A DNA stretch of 64,000 nt. Source: Rhodobacteraceae bacterium Alg231-30. GTDB lineage: Bacteria; Pseudomonadota; Alphaproteobacteria; Rhodobacterales; Rhodobacteraceae. Positions 1 through 9,407 of the stretch are shown one piece after another; positions within the stretch are counted from its first letter, which is position 1, and every line of letters begins with the position of its first letter. The notes under the pieces are model-generated. The model saw only the letters and a program-made list of their open reading frames with translations. It searched no databases and had not been told where the DNA came from. The stretch is from assembly GCA_900143615.1 (NCBI GenBank), contig FREU01000002.1:600663-664662 (forward strand), in the 5' to 3' direction. A program made the position numbers and the translations under genes.

Positions 1-182
1 CCTTAAAGATGTATCTAGAATGCCAAATCCGGCAACTTAAATCCGACCGAACGCCACAAATCGCCACCGCCAATAGGAATTCCCACTCCTAGGCACTGGA
101 CCAGCGCGCTTCAGCGGCCTATCACCCCTTGCAAACAAGGCCGCCTTGCGGCTCAGATGCGTTAAGAAAAGGTGCCATATAT
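1..182. other. leuS upstream region
   Basis: This stretch precedes leuS and holds no open reading frame I can defend. It contains a short perfect inverted repeat, CAAGGC-C-GCCTTG, at 136-148, about 35 bp before the leuS start. The leuS ribosome binding site is probably the AAAGGTG just before 183. No promoter elements stand out. Confidence 0.5.
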
Positions 183-2744
183 ATGTCGCGCTATACCGCC
201 GCCGAAATCGAAGCCAAGTGGCAAGAAGCCTGGTCCAAGAACGAAACCTTCAAGGCCGTTCGCGACGAGAGCAAACCCAAGTATTATGTGCTTGAGATGT
301 TCCCCTACCCGTCGGGCAAGCTGCACATGGGCCACGTGCGCAACTACACGATGGGCGATGTGATCGCGCGCTACAAGATTGCCACCGGACATAACGTGCT
401 GCACCCGATGGGCTTTGACGCCTTTGGCATGCCCGCCGAAAACGCCGCGATGGCCAGCGGCGGTCACCCCAAAGATTGGACCTACGCCAATATCGACACA
501 ATGGTCGATCAGATGAAACCTCTGGGCCTGTCGCTGGACTGGTCGCGCATGTTCGCCACCTGTGACACCGAATACTATGGCCAGCAGCAGGCGCTGTTCC
601 TCGACTTTTTGAACGAAGGTCTGGTCTATCGCAAAAACGCGGTGGTGAACTGGGATCCGGTAGATATGACCGTTCTGGCTAACGAACAGGTCGAAGGTGG
701 GCGCGGCTGGCGGTCGGGCGCTTTGGTGGAACGGCGCGAGCTAACCCAGTGGTTCTTTAAAATCTCGGATCACTCGGACGAGTTGTTGCAGGCTCTGGAC
801 GCATTGGACAACTGGCCCGCCAAAGTGCGCCTGATGCAGGAAAACTGGATCGGCAAATCGCGCGGTCTGGAGTTCGGGTTCGAGCGTGTCGATGGTGCCG
901 ATCCGATCACCGTTTATACCACCCGCCCCGACACATTGATGGGCGCGTCCTTTGTGGGCATCTCACCCGACCACCCGATTTCCAAAGAGATGGAAGCCGA
1001 CAACCCCGAGCTGGCGGCATTTCTGGCCGAGTGCCGCAAGGTTGGTACCACCGAAGAAGCCATCGAGACCGCGCCCAAGCTGGGTTATGACACTGGCATC
1101 CGCGTCAAACACCCGCTCAATCCCGACTGGGAGCTGCCGGTCTGGATCGCCAACTTCATCCTGATGGATTACGGCACCGGCGCCATCTTTGCCTGTCCCG
1201 CCCATGATCAGCGCGATCTGGACTTCTGTCGCAAATACGACCTGCCCGTCACCAACACTTTCTTTATGCTGGATGACGACACACCCGTCGCGAATGAGGC
1301 TTTGGTACCCACCAAATCCGAGCGCGTGCGCTGGGTCGACCACTTTGCAGGCCTTGATGTGGCCACCGGCGAAGAAGCGATCAATGCGACCGTCGATTTT
1401 GCCGAAAAGGCAGGTTGGGGCACAGGCGTGACCAAATTCCGCCTGCGCGACTGGGGCCTGTCGCGCCAACGCTATTGGGGCTGTCCGATCCCTGTGGTGC
1501 ATTGCGACACCTGCGGCGTGGTTCCCGAGAAGAAAGAGAACCTGCCGATCGAGCTGCCTTATGACGAAGACGGCAAGGCGATCGATTTCTCGGTGCCCGG
1601 CAACCCGCTGGACCGCCATCCGACATGGCGCGACTGCGCCTGCCCATCCTGTGGCGCGGCCGCCAAACGCGAAACCGACACGATGGACACCTTTGTCGAT
1701 AGCTCGTGGTATTTCGCCCGCTTCACCGCCCCGCGCGCCGACACGCCGACCGTGGCCGAGGACGCCGCCTATTGGATGAATGTCGACCAATATATCGGTG
1801 GCATTGAGCATGCGATCCTGCACCTGCTCTATTCGCGCTTCTTTGCGCGGGCGATGCACATCTGTGGGCATTTGCCCGAGTCTGCCAAAGAGCCGTTTGA
1901 TGCGCTCTTTACCCAAGGCATGGTGACGCACGCGATCTATCAGACACCAAACGCCAATGGCCGGCCAACCTATCACTACCCCGAGGACGTGGAGCTGCGC
2001 GACGGCAAAGGCTTCTTGGCCGATGGCACCGAGGTCGAGATCATCCCCTCGGCCAAAATGTCCAAATCCAAAAACAATGTGGTGGATCCGGTCAGTATCA
2101 TCGACGGCTTTGGCGCAGACACCGCGCGGTGGTTTGTGCTCTCGGACTCCCCTCCCGAGCGCGATGTGGAATGGACCGCCTCCGGTGCGGAAGCTGCGTT
2201 CAAACATCTCTCGCGTGTCTACCGCATCGCCACAGATGTGGCAGGCTCCGACACAGGCGCTCAGGCCGCAGACGAAGAGCTTCTGCGCGAAATGCACAAG
2301 GCCATCCGTGACGTGACGATGGGTGTGGAGAGCTTTGGCTTTAACGCCTCTATCGCCAAGCTTTACGGTTTCACCAACACGCTGGCGAAATCCAAAGCTG
2401 GCAGCGATGCCAAACGCCAAGCCGCGCGCACCTTGGCACAGTTGATGTCGCCAATGACGCCGCATTTGTCCGAAGAAATCTGGCAACTGCTGGGCGGTGA
2501 AGGTCTGGTGGTCAACGCGCCGTGGCCGGTGGCGGATGAGGCCATGTTGGTTGAGGCCAGCGTGACCATGCCGATCCAAATCAACGGCAAACGTCGTGGC
2601 GAGATCACAGTGCCCAAAGATATGCCCAAGGAAGAGGTTGAAAAACTTGTTCTGGCGCATGAAGCTGTGACCAGCCGGCTGGAAGGGGCCCAGCCCAAGA
2701 AACTCATCGTTGTCCCCGGTCGGATTGTGAATGTCGTTGTATAA
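183..2744 (+). CDS. leuS: leucyl-tRNA synthetase
   Basis: Class I aminoacyl-tRNA synthetase that charges tRNA-Leu with leucine in the cytoplasm, 853 residues, which is normal for a bacterial LeuRS. The HIGH-type nucleotide-binding motif is HMGH at residues 48-51 inside [11 protein letters not shown], and the KMSKS loop is at 625-629. The region between them carries the editing (CP1) domain, with the threonine-rich TTRPDT motif. The frame is open further upstream to 129, but the ATG at 183 is preceded by an AAAGGTG sequence and starts with the usual [11 protein letters not shown]-terminus, so I use it. The next gene, lptE, begins 14 bp before the leuS stop, so leuS-lptE-holA is one transcription unit. 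The very long antisense frame opposite this gene is a coding shadow. Confidence 0.98.
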   Translation: MSRYTAAEIEAKWQEAWSKNETFKAVRDESKPKYYVLEMFPYPSGKLHMGHVRNYTMGDVIARYKIATGHNVLHPMGFDAFGMPAENAAMASGGHPKDWTYANIDTMVDQMKPLGLSLDWSRMFATCDTEYYGQQQALFLDFLNEGLVYRKNAVVNWDPVDMTVLANEQVEGGRGWRSGALVERRELTQWFFKISDHSDELLQALDALDNWPAKVRLMQENWIGKSRGLEFGFERVDGADPITVYTTRPDTLMGASFVGISPDHPISKEMEADNPELAAFLAECRKVGTTEEAIETAPKLGYDTGIRVKHPLNPDWELPVWIANFILMDYGTGAIFACPAHDQRDLDFCRKYDLPVTNTFFMLDDDTPVANEALVPTKSERVRWVDHFAGLDVATGEEAINATVDFAEKAGWGTGVTKFRLRDWGLSRQRYWGCPIPVVHCDTCGVVPEKKENLPIELPYDEDGKAIDFSVPGNPLDRHPTWRDCACPSCGAAAKRETDTMDTFVDSSWYFARFTAPRADTPTVAEDAAYWMNVDQYIGGIEHAILHLLYSRFFARAMHICGHLPESAKEPFDALFTQGMVTHAIYQTPNANGRPTYHYPEDVELRDGKGFLADGTEVEIIPSAKMSKSKNNVVDPVSIIDGFGADTARWFVLSDSPPERDVEWTASGAEAAFKHLSRVYRIATDVAGSDTGAQAADEELLREMHKAIRDVTMGVESFGFNASIAKLYGFTNTLAKSKAGSDAKRQAARTLAQLMSPMTPHLSEEIWQLLGGEGLVVNAPWPVADEAMLVEASVTMPIQINGKRRGEITVPKDMPKEEVEKLVLAHEAVTSRLEGAQPKKLIVVPGRIVNVVV

Positions 2745-3231
2745 CCGCCGCTCAATTCTGCTCATGACTGCCGCCGCCCCCCTTGTGGCGGGCTGCGGCT
2801 TTGAGCCCGTTTATGGACCTGATGGCGGGGCCAGCGGGTTGCTCAATAATGTCCTGGTAGATGAGCCAACAAACAATCAAACCTATCTGTTGGTGCGCGA
2901 GCTGGAAGACCGGCTTGGACGCAGCAATGGTGCCGAGACATACGGCCTCTCGATGTCGGTTAAAACCAGCCGCAAAAGCGTGGGTAAAACCGTCGCCCAA
3001 GTGACCTCGCGGTTTGACATTCTTGGAGAAGCCACCTTTGCACTGCGCAACATGGACACCCGCGAAGTGGTCACCTCGGGCAAGGTCGATGGCTTTGTCG
3101 GCTACTCGGCCTCAGGGTCCACCGTCTCTGAATTGGCGGCAGAGTCAGATGCCTACGAGCGCTTGATGATCATTCTGGCCGATAAGATCGTGGTGCAACT
3201 GCAAGCCTATGGCACCACAAACCCGCTATGA
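2731..3231 (+). CDS. lptE: LPS-assembly lipoprotein LptE
   Basis: Short (166 aa) outer-membrane lipoprotein that plugs the LptD channel and helps insert lipopolysaccharide. A lipoprotein signal is visible: twin arginine near the N-terminus, a hydrophobic stretch, then LVAG-C with the acylated cysteine at residue 22, followed by GFEPVYG, the sequence typical of alphaproteobacterial LptE. The remainder is weakly conserved beta-rich sequence as expected for the family. It overlaps leuS by 14 bp and its TGA overlaps the holA ATG (ATGA), the standard leuS-lptE-holA arrangement in Rhodobacteraceae. Identification rests on the lipobox, the N-terminal motif and the gene order rather than on catalytic residues. 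Confidence 0.88.
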   Translation: MSLYNRRSILLMTAAAPLVAGCGFEPVYGPDGGASGLLNNVLVDEPTNNQTYLLVRELEDRLGRSNGAETYGLSMSVKTSRKSVGKTVAQVTSRFDILGEATFALRNMDTREVVTSGKVDGFVGYSASGSTVSELAAESDAYERLMIILADKIVVQLQAYGTTNPL

Positions 3232-4253
3232 AGCTTTCTGCCCGCGACGCCAACCGCTACTTCTCCAAACCTGATCCTGACCGTACCGGTCTGTTGATCT
3301 ACGGACCGGATGCGATGCGCGTCGCGCTGAAACGCCAAGAAGTCATCGCAGCCCTCATCGGCCCGCAAGGCGAAGAGGAAATGCGCCTCACCCGCATTCC
3401 CGGCGGCGAGCTGCGCAAAGATCCCGCGCGCTTGGGCGACGCGCTAAAAGAGGTCAGCTTTTTCCCCGGCCCGCGTGTGGCCTTTGTCGAAGACGCCACC
3501 GACACCGCCGCGCCATCAATCCTTGCCGCGTTAGAAGACTGGGCACCGGGTGATGCGCAGATCATCGTGACAGCGGGGCAACTCAAAGCCAGCTCTAAGG
3601 TACGCAAAGCTTTTGAGAACCACCCGAGGACCTATGCTGTTGGCATCTACAACGACCCGCCCACCCGCGAAGAGATCGAAGCCGACCTAAAAGGCGCAGG
3701 GTTGAAAAACATCGACCGCGAAGCGATGACCGATCTGGCAAATCTGGCGCGCGAACTGGACCCGGGCGATTTCCGCCAGACCTGTGAAAAGCTGGCGCTG
3801 TACAAATGGAACGACGATTTGCCGGTGACCTCCGAAGATGTGGCCGCCTGCGCGCCTGTTTCAACCGAAGCTGCGCTGGATGATGTCCTCAATATCGTTG
3901 CCGAAGGCCGCGCACAGGAATTGGGGCCAGTGATGCGCAAACTTCAGGCGCAGGGCGTAAATCCCGTGACGCTCATCATCTCGGCTACCCGCCATTTCCG
4001 CGCGCTTTATACCGCGGCCTCTGATCCCGGAGGCGCTGCCGCTGGCATCGCGCGCATGCGCCCGCCTATTTTTGGCCCCCGCCGCGATCGCATGTTGCGT
4101 CAGGCCTCAAGTTGGGGTGCTCCAAAGCTGGAAGAAGCGCTGACAGGTTTGACCGACACCGATTTGAAACTCCGCTCAGCTGGCCAGCATGCGCCGGATA
4201 TGGCGCTGGTAGAGCGCATGTTTCTGCGCATGTCCATGCTGGCGCGGCGCTAA
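3228..4253 (+). CDS. holA: DNA polymerase III delta subunit
   Basis: Delta subunit of the clamp loader, 341 aa, which opens the beta clamp and loads it on DNA. The N-terminal part has the family pattern LLIYGPDAMRV (residues 22-33), a degenerate nucleotide-binding fold without a working Walker A, as is usual for delta. The middle carries the conserved region around LANLARELDPGDFRQTCEKL, and the C-terminal helical collar domain ends in VERMFLRMSMLARR. It starts inside the lptE stop codon and is the last gene of the leuS operon. Complete and of normal length. Confidence 0.93.
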   Translation: MKLSARDANRYFSKPDPDRTGLLIYGPDAMRVALKRQEVIAALIGPQGEEEMRLTRIPGGELRKDPARLGDALKEVSFFPGPRVAFVEDATDTAAPSILAALEDWAPGDAQIIVTAGQLKASSKVRKAFENHPRTYAVGIYNDPPTREEIEADLKGAGLKNIDREAMTDLANLARELDPGDFRQTCEKLALYKWNDDLPVTSEDVAACAPVSTEAALDDVLNIVAEGRAQELGPVMRKLQAQGVNPVTLIISATRHFRALYTAASDPGGAAAGIARMRPPIFGPRRDRMLRQASSWGAPKLEEALTGLTDTDLKLRSAGQHAPDMALVERMFLRMSMLARR

Positions 4254-4410
4254 GAGCAGGCAAGAGCTCCCGCCCCTGCGGGTTGGGCCAAGCGCCGGGC
4301 GGCGGCCCTAAACGGGCCTGCCCCGGCGCAACACCACGTCATGTTCAGACAATTCGCTTGCTGTCACGCGAGCCGCCTGACAGGTTTTGGCCAGAGAGGG
4401 AGGACAGACG
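4254..4410. other. holA-GST intergenic region
   Basis: A 157-bp GC-rich spacer. It contains a small hairpin, CCCGC-ccct-GCGGG at about 4270-4283, which could contribute to ending holA transcription but has no T-run. A strong ribosome binding site (GGGAGGA) lies just before the next gene. Confidence 0.35.
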
Positions 4411-4998
4411 ATGTATGAAGTGATTGGCAGCCCCACCAGCCGGGCGTTCCGTGTGATCTGGATGTTGGAAGAGTTGGGCGTGCCCTACACTCTATCACCG
4501 GAACAGCCGCAATCTGATCGGGCGCGTGAGGTGAATCCTTCGGGCAAGGTGCCGGTCCTGATCGAAGGCGACCAGCACATTATCGACAGCACAGCCATCC
4601 TGACCTATCTGGCCGACAAACACGGCGCGCTGACCTTTCCGGCAGGCACGATTGAGCGTGCACAGCAGGACAGCATGACCCATCTGATTCTGGACGAGAT
4701 AGACGCGGTTCTGTGGACCGCAGCGCGCCACAGCTTCATTCTGCCGAAAGACAAGCGCGTGGCGGAAGTGAAGCCCTCGCTGAAGTGGGAATACGCGCGT
4801 AACCTGACCACCGTGATGGACCGTATGAAAGGCCCCTATCTGATGGGCGAAGTGATGACTGTGCCCGACATCATCCTCACCCATTGCGCGACATGGGCCA
4901 AGTTTGCAGGCTTTCCCACCGACAACGAAGCCTTTGTCAGCTATATCCGCGCCACCCGCGCACGGCCTGCATTCCAGAAGCTTCTGCCGAAGAAGTGA
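4411..4998 (+). CDS. glutathione S-transferase family protein
   Basis: Predicted cytosolic GST-fold protein of 195 aa. The N-terminal thioredoxin-like half starts MYEVIGSPTSRAFRV, with the SP-S-R pattern in which the serine or tyrosine near the N-terminus activates glutathione, and has the cis-proline region NPSGKVPVL and the ESTAI-like IIDSTAILTYLADK that binds the gamma-glutamyl part. The C-terminal helical domain contains MTVPDIILTHCATWA, the conserved N-capping box region. The frame opens at 4387, but the ATG at 4411 has a GGGAGGA ribosome site and gives the usual N-terminus. Substrate cannot be predicted. Its stop codon lies inside a perfect hairpin. Confidence 0.88.
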   Translation: MYEVIGSPTSRAFRVIWMLEELGVPYTLSPEQPQSDRAREVNPSGKVPVLIEGDQHIIDSTAILTYLADKHGALTFPAGTIERAQQDSMTHLILDEIDAVLWTAARHSFILPKDKRVAEVKPSLKWEYARNLTTVMDRMKGPYLMGEVMTVPDIILTHCATWAKFAGFPTDNEAFVSYIRATRARPAFQKLLPKK

Positions 4999-5014
4999 GG
5001 GGCCAGCCCCTCAC
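4995..5014 (+). terminator. hairpin over GST stop codon
   Basis: Perfect inverted repeat GTGAGGGGC-CA-GCCCCTCAC. The TGA stop of the GST gene is part of the left arm. It is followed by CTCCCCGAGGTATTTTC, so it probably ends transcription of the GST gene and may also act on the convergent flavoprotein gene that stops at 5045. Confidence 0.6.
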
Positions 5015-5044
5015 GCTCCCCGAGGTATTTTCAGCACCAAAAAG

Positions 5045-6199
5045 TTAGGGGCGGGTGAGCCAATCGCAGGCACCCTGCCCTGCGCGGCGACCAGTGGCGA
5101 GGCAGGCGGTCAGCAAATAGCCTCCTGTCGGGGCTTCCCAATCCAGCATTTCTCCGGCGGCAAAAACACCCGGTTGGGATGTAAGCATCATCTGTGGGTC
5201 CACCGCGTCCAGTTTTAGCCCCCCCGCGGTGCTGATCGCCTCATCCATCGGGCGCGCGCCGGCGTGGCGCAGCGGGAGGGATTTGAGAACAGGGGCAATG
5301 TCATCGGGCAAGGGGCGCCCAAATTCCATCACCAGGGCGATTTTGAGCGGATCCAGTTTGAGCGTTTTGCGCAAGTGATTGCTCAGGCTTGCCTTGCCCC
5401 GCGGGCGCGCCAAACGGGCGCGGACTTCTGCCAAATCAAGATCGGGCAGCAGGTCAAGGGTTAGGGCATGCCCCTCGCGCATCGCGCGCGACACAGCATA
5501 AATGCCGCCGCCCTCAATCCCGCGTTGCGAAACCACAAATTCCGCGCGCACAGACCTGTCGCCAGCCTTCAAAGCCACATTTTTCACAGGGCTGCCAAAA
5601 TGGCGGGCCATATGGGGCGACCAATCCACGACAAAGCCCATATTTGCGGGTTGAAACGGCGCAATCGGAGCCTCTATCCAATCGGCCCAAGCCCCGTCAG
5701 AGCCCAGCCGCGCCCAGCTTGCCCCGCCACAGGTCAACACACAGGCATCCGGCGTGATCTCTTTCATCCCCTCCGGTGTGGCAAACTGATAGTGCCCTCC
5801 GGTCCAGCGCCAACGGGTGCGAAAGGTGACGCCTTGCTCAGCCAGCCGCCGCAGCCAGGCCCGCAACAGCGGCGAGCCCTTCATAGTCTTGGGAAACACC
5901 CGCCCCGAGGAGCCAGTGAACATCTCCTGCTCCAGCCCCTCTGCCCAAGCCACCACCTGTCGCGGGCCAAAATCCTCAAGCATGGGGCGCAAAACAGGGG
6001 CGGCCTCTTCATAGGCGGCCAGAAACGTCTCAAACGGTTCGTCTTTGGTCAGATTCAAACCGGATTTGCCCGCCATCAAAAACTTGCGTGCGACAGACGG
6101 CTTGGCTTCGGCGATAATGACCTGATGCCCTGCGGCCGAAATCACCTCGGCCGCCATCAAACCGGCCGGTCCACCCCCGATGATCAGCGCGGTTTTCAT
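5045..6199 (-). CDS. TIGR03862-type flavoprotein (BaiN/HI0933 family)
   Basis: FAD-dependent oxidoreductase-like protein, 384 aa, of the HI0933/BaiN superfamily, TIGR03862 branch; the substrate of this branch is not known to me. The dinucleotide-binding motif GGGPAGLMAAE is at residues 8-18, followed by an acidic residue at the end of the second strand (IIAEAKPS). The family motif KFLMAGKSGLNLT follows. Near the C-terminus the second FAD contact region reads GVFAAGEMLDWEAPTGGYLL, typical of the group. Its start codon overlaps the mscS stop by 4 bp, so the two minus-strand genes are coupled, although no functional link is obvious. Confidence 0.85.
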   Translation of the reverse strand: MKTALIIGGGPAGLMAAEVISAAGHQVIIAEAKPSVARKFLMAGKSGLNLTKDEPFETFLAAYEEAAPVLRPMLEDFGPRQVVAWAEGLEQEMFTGSSGRVFPKTMKGSPLLRAWLRRLAEQGVTFRTRWRWTGGHYQFATPEGMKEITPDACVLTCGGASWARLGSDGAWADWIEAPIAPFQPANMGFVVDWSPHMARHFGSPVKNVALKAGDRSVRAEFVVSQRGIEGGGIYAVSRAMREGHALTLDLLPDLDLAEVRARLARPRGKASLSNHLRKTLKLDPLKIALVMEFGRPLPDDIAPVLKSLPLRHAGARPMDEAISTAGGLKLDAVDPQMMLTSQPGVFAAGEMLDWEAPTGGYLLTACLATGRRAGQGACDWLTRP

Positions 6200-7509
6200 A
6201 CGAGATCGGCACCTTTGCGTAACTCGACCACACGATGTGGATAGGGAATGGTGATGCCTTCCGCCTTGAGCGCATTCCAGATCAGAAACAGCACATCGGA
6301 CTGGAATTTGTTTTTGCCGTCATCAATGCCTTCAACCCAGAACTCGACACAGAAATCCACGCCACTGTCGCCAAACCCGCGCAGCTCACAATCCGGTGGA
6401 TAAGGCGTATCCAACACGCCGGGATGTTTGGCCACCGCCGCTTCGATGATCGCGGGCACCAGATTGATATCGGTGTCATAACTCACCGAGAAATCGGCCT
6501 CATATCGGTTGGCAGAGCCGCTGTCAGAGTAGTTCACAACCCGCGTGGTGATGAAATCCTCGTTGGGCACCACAATCCAGCGCCCGTCATAGGTCTCAAG
6601 GATGGTGGCGCGCGCCGTCATCTTGATGATCGTCCCTGCCTCGCCGCCGTCCAACTCGACATAATCACCCACGGTCGCTTGCCCCTCAAGCAACAGAATG
6701 ACGCCCGAGATAAAGTTGGAGGCGATCTTTTGCAGACCAAAGCCGAGGCCAACACCGATCACACCGGTGAGCACCGCAAGAGAGGTCAGCGAGATCCCCA
6801 TAATGTTCATCAACAACAGGAACGCGACGCCAAAGATCGAGATTTCGATTGTCTTGGCGGCCAGCTCACGCATCGCGGGCCGCATCTCTTCCTGTTTCTT
6901 GATGAACTGCGAGGATTGCTCGTTGGACCAGCGACCCAGCCAGAATATCGCCCCGCCAATCAACAGGAAGCGGATCGCAAACAACAGCGAGAAGGACAGG
7001 TTGCCCAAGGGCACAATGGTTTCATCAAGTGCGATGCGCACCTCGTCCAGCAATCCCACCGCATAAAGTGCGGCCACAGGGATCAGGACATATTTGCCAA
7101 GCACTTTCATCAACGGGTCGGTGATGATCTCACGCACCAAAATGCGCACCGCCAGAAACAGGAATACCCGTTTGCCAAAGGCGATCACCGCACCCGAGCC
7201 AAACAAGGACATTGTCACGCCCTCGCCAACGCCAGTGAAGGCATAGGCCAGAAGCGGCAACATCAATGGCACAAACAGCAAAACAAACCGGCGCGCCTTG
7301 GCGATGGCATGATCCTGAGCCTCTGGCGGCGTCAAGAGACGGGTCGCCAGAGGGCGCAGTTTGCGTGCCACATAGATGGCCGCCACATAGGCTACCACCA
7401 ATAGTGCAAACTGTGACCACGCTGCGGGGCTCAGCAACCAGCCCTGCGCAATATCCCAAAGCCGGTCTGCTTGCTCCAGACCTTCGGCGAGAATGGCATC
7501 TGTGTCCAT
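6196..7509 (-). CDS. MscS-family mechanosensitive channel
   Basis: Inner-membrane small-conductance mechanosensitive channel of 437 aa, longer than E. coli MscS because of extra N-terminal transmembrane segments (about four or five before the pore). The pore-lining helix and beta domain are clear: GVIGVGLGFGLQKIASNFIS followed by GVILLLEGQATVGDYVEL, then the WIVVPNEDF and VVNYS motifs of the cytoplasmic vestibule. The likely role is release of solutes on hypo-osmotic shock. The frame is open to 7572, but the ATG at 7509 has an AGAGGGA site and I use it. It overlaps the downstream flavoprotein gene by 4 bp. Confidence 0.93.
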   Translation of the reverse strand: MDTDAILAEGLEQADRLWDIAQGWLLSPAAWSQFALLVVAYVAAIYVARKLRPLATRLLTPPEAQDHAIAKARRFVLLFVPLMLPLLAYAFTGVGEGVTMSLFGSGAVIAFGKRVFLFLAVRILVREIITDPLMKVLGKYVLIPVAALYAVGLLDEVRIALDETIVPLGNLSFSLLFAIRFLLIGGAIFWLGRWSNEQSSQFIKKQEEMRPAMRELAAKTIEISIFGVAFLLLMNIMGISLTSLAVLTGVIGVGLGFGLQKIASNFISGVILLLEGQATVGDYVELDGGEAGTIIKMTARATILETYDGRWIVVPNEDFITTRVVNYSDSGSANRYEADFSVSYDTDINLVPAIIEAAVAKHPGVLDTPYPPDCELRGFGDSGVDFCVEFWVEGIDDGKNKFQSDVLFLIWNALKAEGITIPYPHRVVELRKGADLV

Positions 7510-7852
7510 TTTTCCCTCTTTATCCGTCCCTGTGCTGTGCAGTCTCATGCCTGCACGCGCGCTCAAACTCAAGGAAAAGCCCGCAATCTGATGCCGATGA
7601 TGTTTGGTTTTGTCGACTGAGTCGATATCCGATCCCGCATGACGTTAAGCAAACCCTACATGGGCGTGCCCTGCGGTTGCATGGTGATCAGGCCCACAAT
7701 GCGACATTGTTCGGTTGGCTGTCCCTCTGAACGCCACATCAGGCGGTTTCGCGCAACGTACGGTCTCTCAACACCATGTCGCGTGCGAAATAGCACCGTC
7801 GTAATACCGACGCGATACCGACGTAATACAGACGGGATTTTGTGGCGTTAAC
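7510..7852. other. mscS-znuB intergenic region
   Basis: A 343-bp stretch between the mscS start and the znuB stop, both on the minus strand. It must hold the mscS promoter, though no clear -35/-10 pair stands out. Its znuB-proximal end carries the 11-bp-period repeat described separately. I see no credible gene here; the plus-strand frames crossing it have no family resemblance. Confidence 0.5.
7794..7841 (-). repeat. 11-bp-period repeat, copy 1
   Basis: Read in the direction of znuB transcription, the 48-bp element starts 11 bp after the znuB stop. It is built from imperfect 11-bp units of the form TCGGTATNNCG (three, then a diverged fourth starting ACGGTG). The last full unit can pair as CGTCG-gtatta-CGACG. 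A second copy lies at 34783-34830; by hand alignment 41 of 48 positions agree. Confidence 0.8.
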
Positions 7853-8647
7853 TTAGCCTGTTGCGCGGGTTTTTCCGAGGATGTTGCTCACCAGAAACAG
7901 CACGGCCGCGACGCAGACAATAGAAGGTCCAGACGGGGTATCAAACAGGTATGACGCCCACAGCCCGCCCGCCGCAGAGAGCGTTCCAATCCCCACGGCG
8001 CCATAGGCCATCGCTTCAGGCGAACGCGCCAAGGCACGCGCGCTGGCGGCGGGAATAATCAGCAACGCCACGATCAGCAAAGCGCCGACAACCTTGATCG
8101 CCACGGCCACCACCACGGCCAGCCCCAATGTCAAAACCAGCTGTTCGCGCTTGGGGTTTATGCCACTGGCATACGCCAGATCAGGGTTCAAAGTGGACGT
8201 CAGCAGCGCCTGCCAGCGCCAGATTGTGAGGCCCAGAACCACCATCGCGCCACTCCAGATCACGGCCAGATCAGATTTGCCAACCGCCAGGATATCGCCA
8301 AACAGATAGGTCATTGGATCCAGCCGCACGCCTTTGATCAGCGACACAGCCACTAGGCCGAACGCCAAAGCAGAATGCGCCATGACCCCCAGTAATGTGT
8401 CCATCGCATACCCGCGCCCACTAAGGGCCGAGACGGTCAATGCCATTGTCAGAGCCACCGCCAATGCGCCTGCAAATACCGAGATCCCAAACCCCAACGA
8501 CAGCGCCACTCCGAGGATCGCAGCATGGGCGGTCGCGTCGCCAAAATAGGCCATCCGTCGCCAGACGACAAAACACCCCAAAGGTGCAGCAGCAAGGGCG
8601 ACACCAATGCCCGCCAAAACAGCTCTAACAAGGAAATCATCCATCAT
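7853..8647 (-). CDS. znuB: zinc ABC transporter permease ZnuB
   Basis: Integral membrane subunit of the high-affinity Zn(II) importer, 264 aa with about eight hydrophobic segments, ABC-3 family. Typical stretches are GCFVVWRRMAYFGDATAHAA near the N-terminus (the conserved histidine-containing loop) and ALLIVALLIIPAASARALA towards the end. The open frame extends to 8827, but that extension is antisense-like sequence overlapping the histidine-coding end of znuC. The ATG at 8647 lies 1 bp after the znuC stop with a GGGAG site 8 bp upstream; a second ATG follows directly. It is the last gene of zur-znuC-znuB. Confidence 0.95.
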   Translation of the reverse strand: MMDDFLVRAVLAGIGVALAAAPLGCFVVWRRMAYFGDATAHAAILGVALSLGFGISVFAGALAVALTMALTVSALSGRGYAMDTLLGVMAHSALAFGLVAVSLIKGVRLDPMTYLFGDILAVGKSDLAVIWSGAMVVLGLTIWRWQALLTSTLNPDLAYASGINPKREQLVLTLGLAVVVAVAIKVVGALLIVALLIIPAASARALARSPEAMAYGAVGIGTLSAAGGLWASYLFDTPSGPSIVCVAAVLFLVSNILGKTRATG

Positions 8648-8648
8648 T

Positions 8649-9407
8649 TCAATGGCTCCCGTGGTCGTGGGGATGGTCATGGGTATGCTCATGATCGTGG
8701 TCATGCTGATGGTCATGTTCGTGGCGATAGAGCGCAAGTGCGCCTTGTGTTCCGCTGCCAAAGAGGGCGCGGTACTCTGGCGCCGAGGCGACAATTTCCG
8801 GCGTTCCGTGACAACAAACGTGACCATTCAAACAGACAACGCGATCGCTCGCGCTCATGACAACATGAAGTTCGTGGCTGACCATCAACACCGCGGCTCC
8901 GGTTGTTTGGCGCAGCTCTTCTATCAATCCGTACAGCGCCGCAGAGCCTGGTTGATCGAGCCCTGTTGTGGGCTCATCAAGGATCAACAAATCAGGGTTT
9001 TCAAGCAGCGCGCGCGCTAAAAGAACGCGCTGAAACTGGCCCCCTGACAGGGCCGTCATCGGGCGATGGTCCAATGCGTCAGCCCCAGCCAATCCCAGAG
9101 CATTGCTAATGTCTTTCTGGCTACGTCGCTTTGGGAGGGACAAGAAGCGCGACACCGAAATTGGCAGAGTTGGGTCAATTGACAGTCTCTGTGGAACATA
9201 CCCGATCCGCATTCCGGCGGTCCGCAGCACTGTACCACTGTCCGGCCGCAAGGCGCCAATTATGGCGCGCAAAAGTGTTGTTTTACCGGAACCATTCGGC
9301 CCGACAATCGTGACGATTTCACCCTTGTCGATGGTCAGATCGACGTTCTTGATCGCTGATGTACTTCCGTGGGAAACGGACATGTTCGAAATCGTCAGTA
9401 ATCTCAT
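8649..9407 (-). CDS. znuC: zinc ABC transporter ATPase ZnuC
   Basis: ATP-binding subunit of the zinc importer, 252 aa. Walker A is GPNGSGKT at residues 36-43, the signature is ALSGGQFQR, and Walker B is LLILDEPTTGLD. The C-terminus ends in a histidine/aspartate-rich tail (repeated HDH and HEH), a zinc-sensing or zinc-holding feature common in ZnuC. The ATG at 9407 overlaps the zur TGA (ATGA), so zur and znuC are coupled; the upstream extension to 9437 lies within zur. Works with ZnuB (next gene) and ZnuA (divergent). Confidence 0.95.
   Translation of the reverse strand: MRLLTISNMSVSHGSTSAIKNVDLTIDKGEIVTIVGPNGSGKTTLLRAIIGALRPDSGTVLRTAGMRIGYVPQRLSIDPTLPISVSRFLSLPKRRSQKDISNALGLAGADALDHRPMTALSGGQFQRVLLARALLENPDLLILDEPTTGLDQPGSAALYGLIEELRQTTGAAVLMVSHELHVVMSASDRVVCLNGHVCCHGTPEIVASAPEYRALFGSGTQGALALYRHEHDHQHDHDHEHTHDHPHDHGSH

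Noticed and set aside
963..2765. 600-codon open frame antisense to leuS
   Set aside because: It mirrors the codon bias of leuS, has no family resemblance and covers a certain gene; a coding shadow.
6235..7404. 389-codon plus-strand frame over mscS
   Set aside because: His/Gln/Arg-rich composition typical of antisense frames opposite a hydrophobic membrane protein; no ribosome site or domain.
8648..8827. N-terminal 60-residue extension of ZnuB
   Set aside because: It overlaps the His-rich end of znuC in another frame and is Met/Thr-rich noise; a good start with ribosome site exists at 8647.
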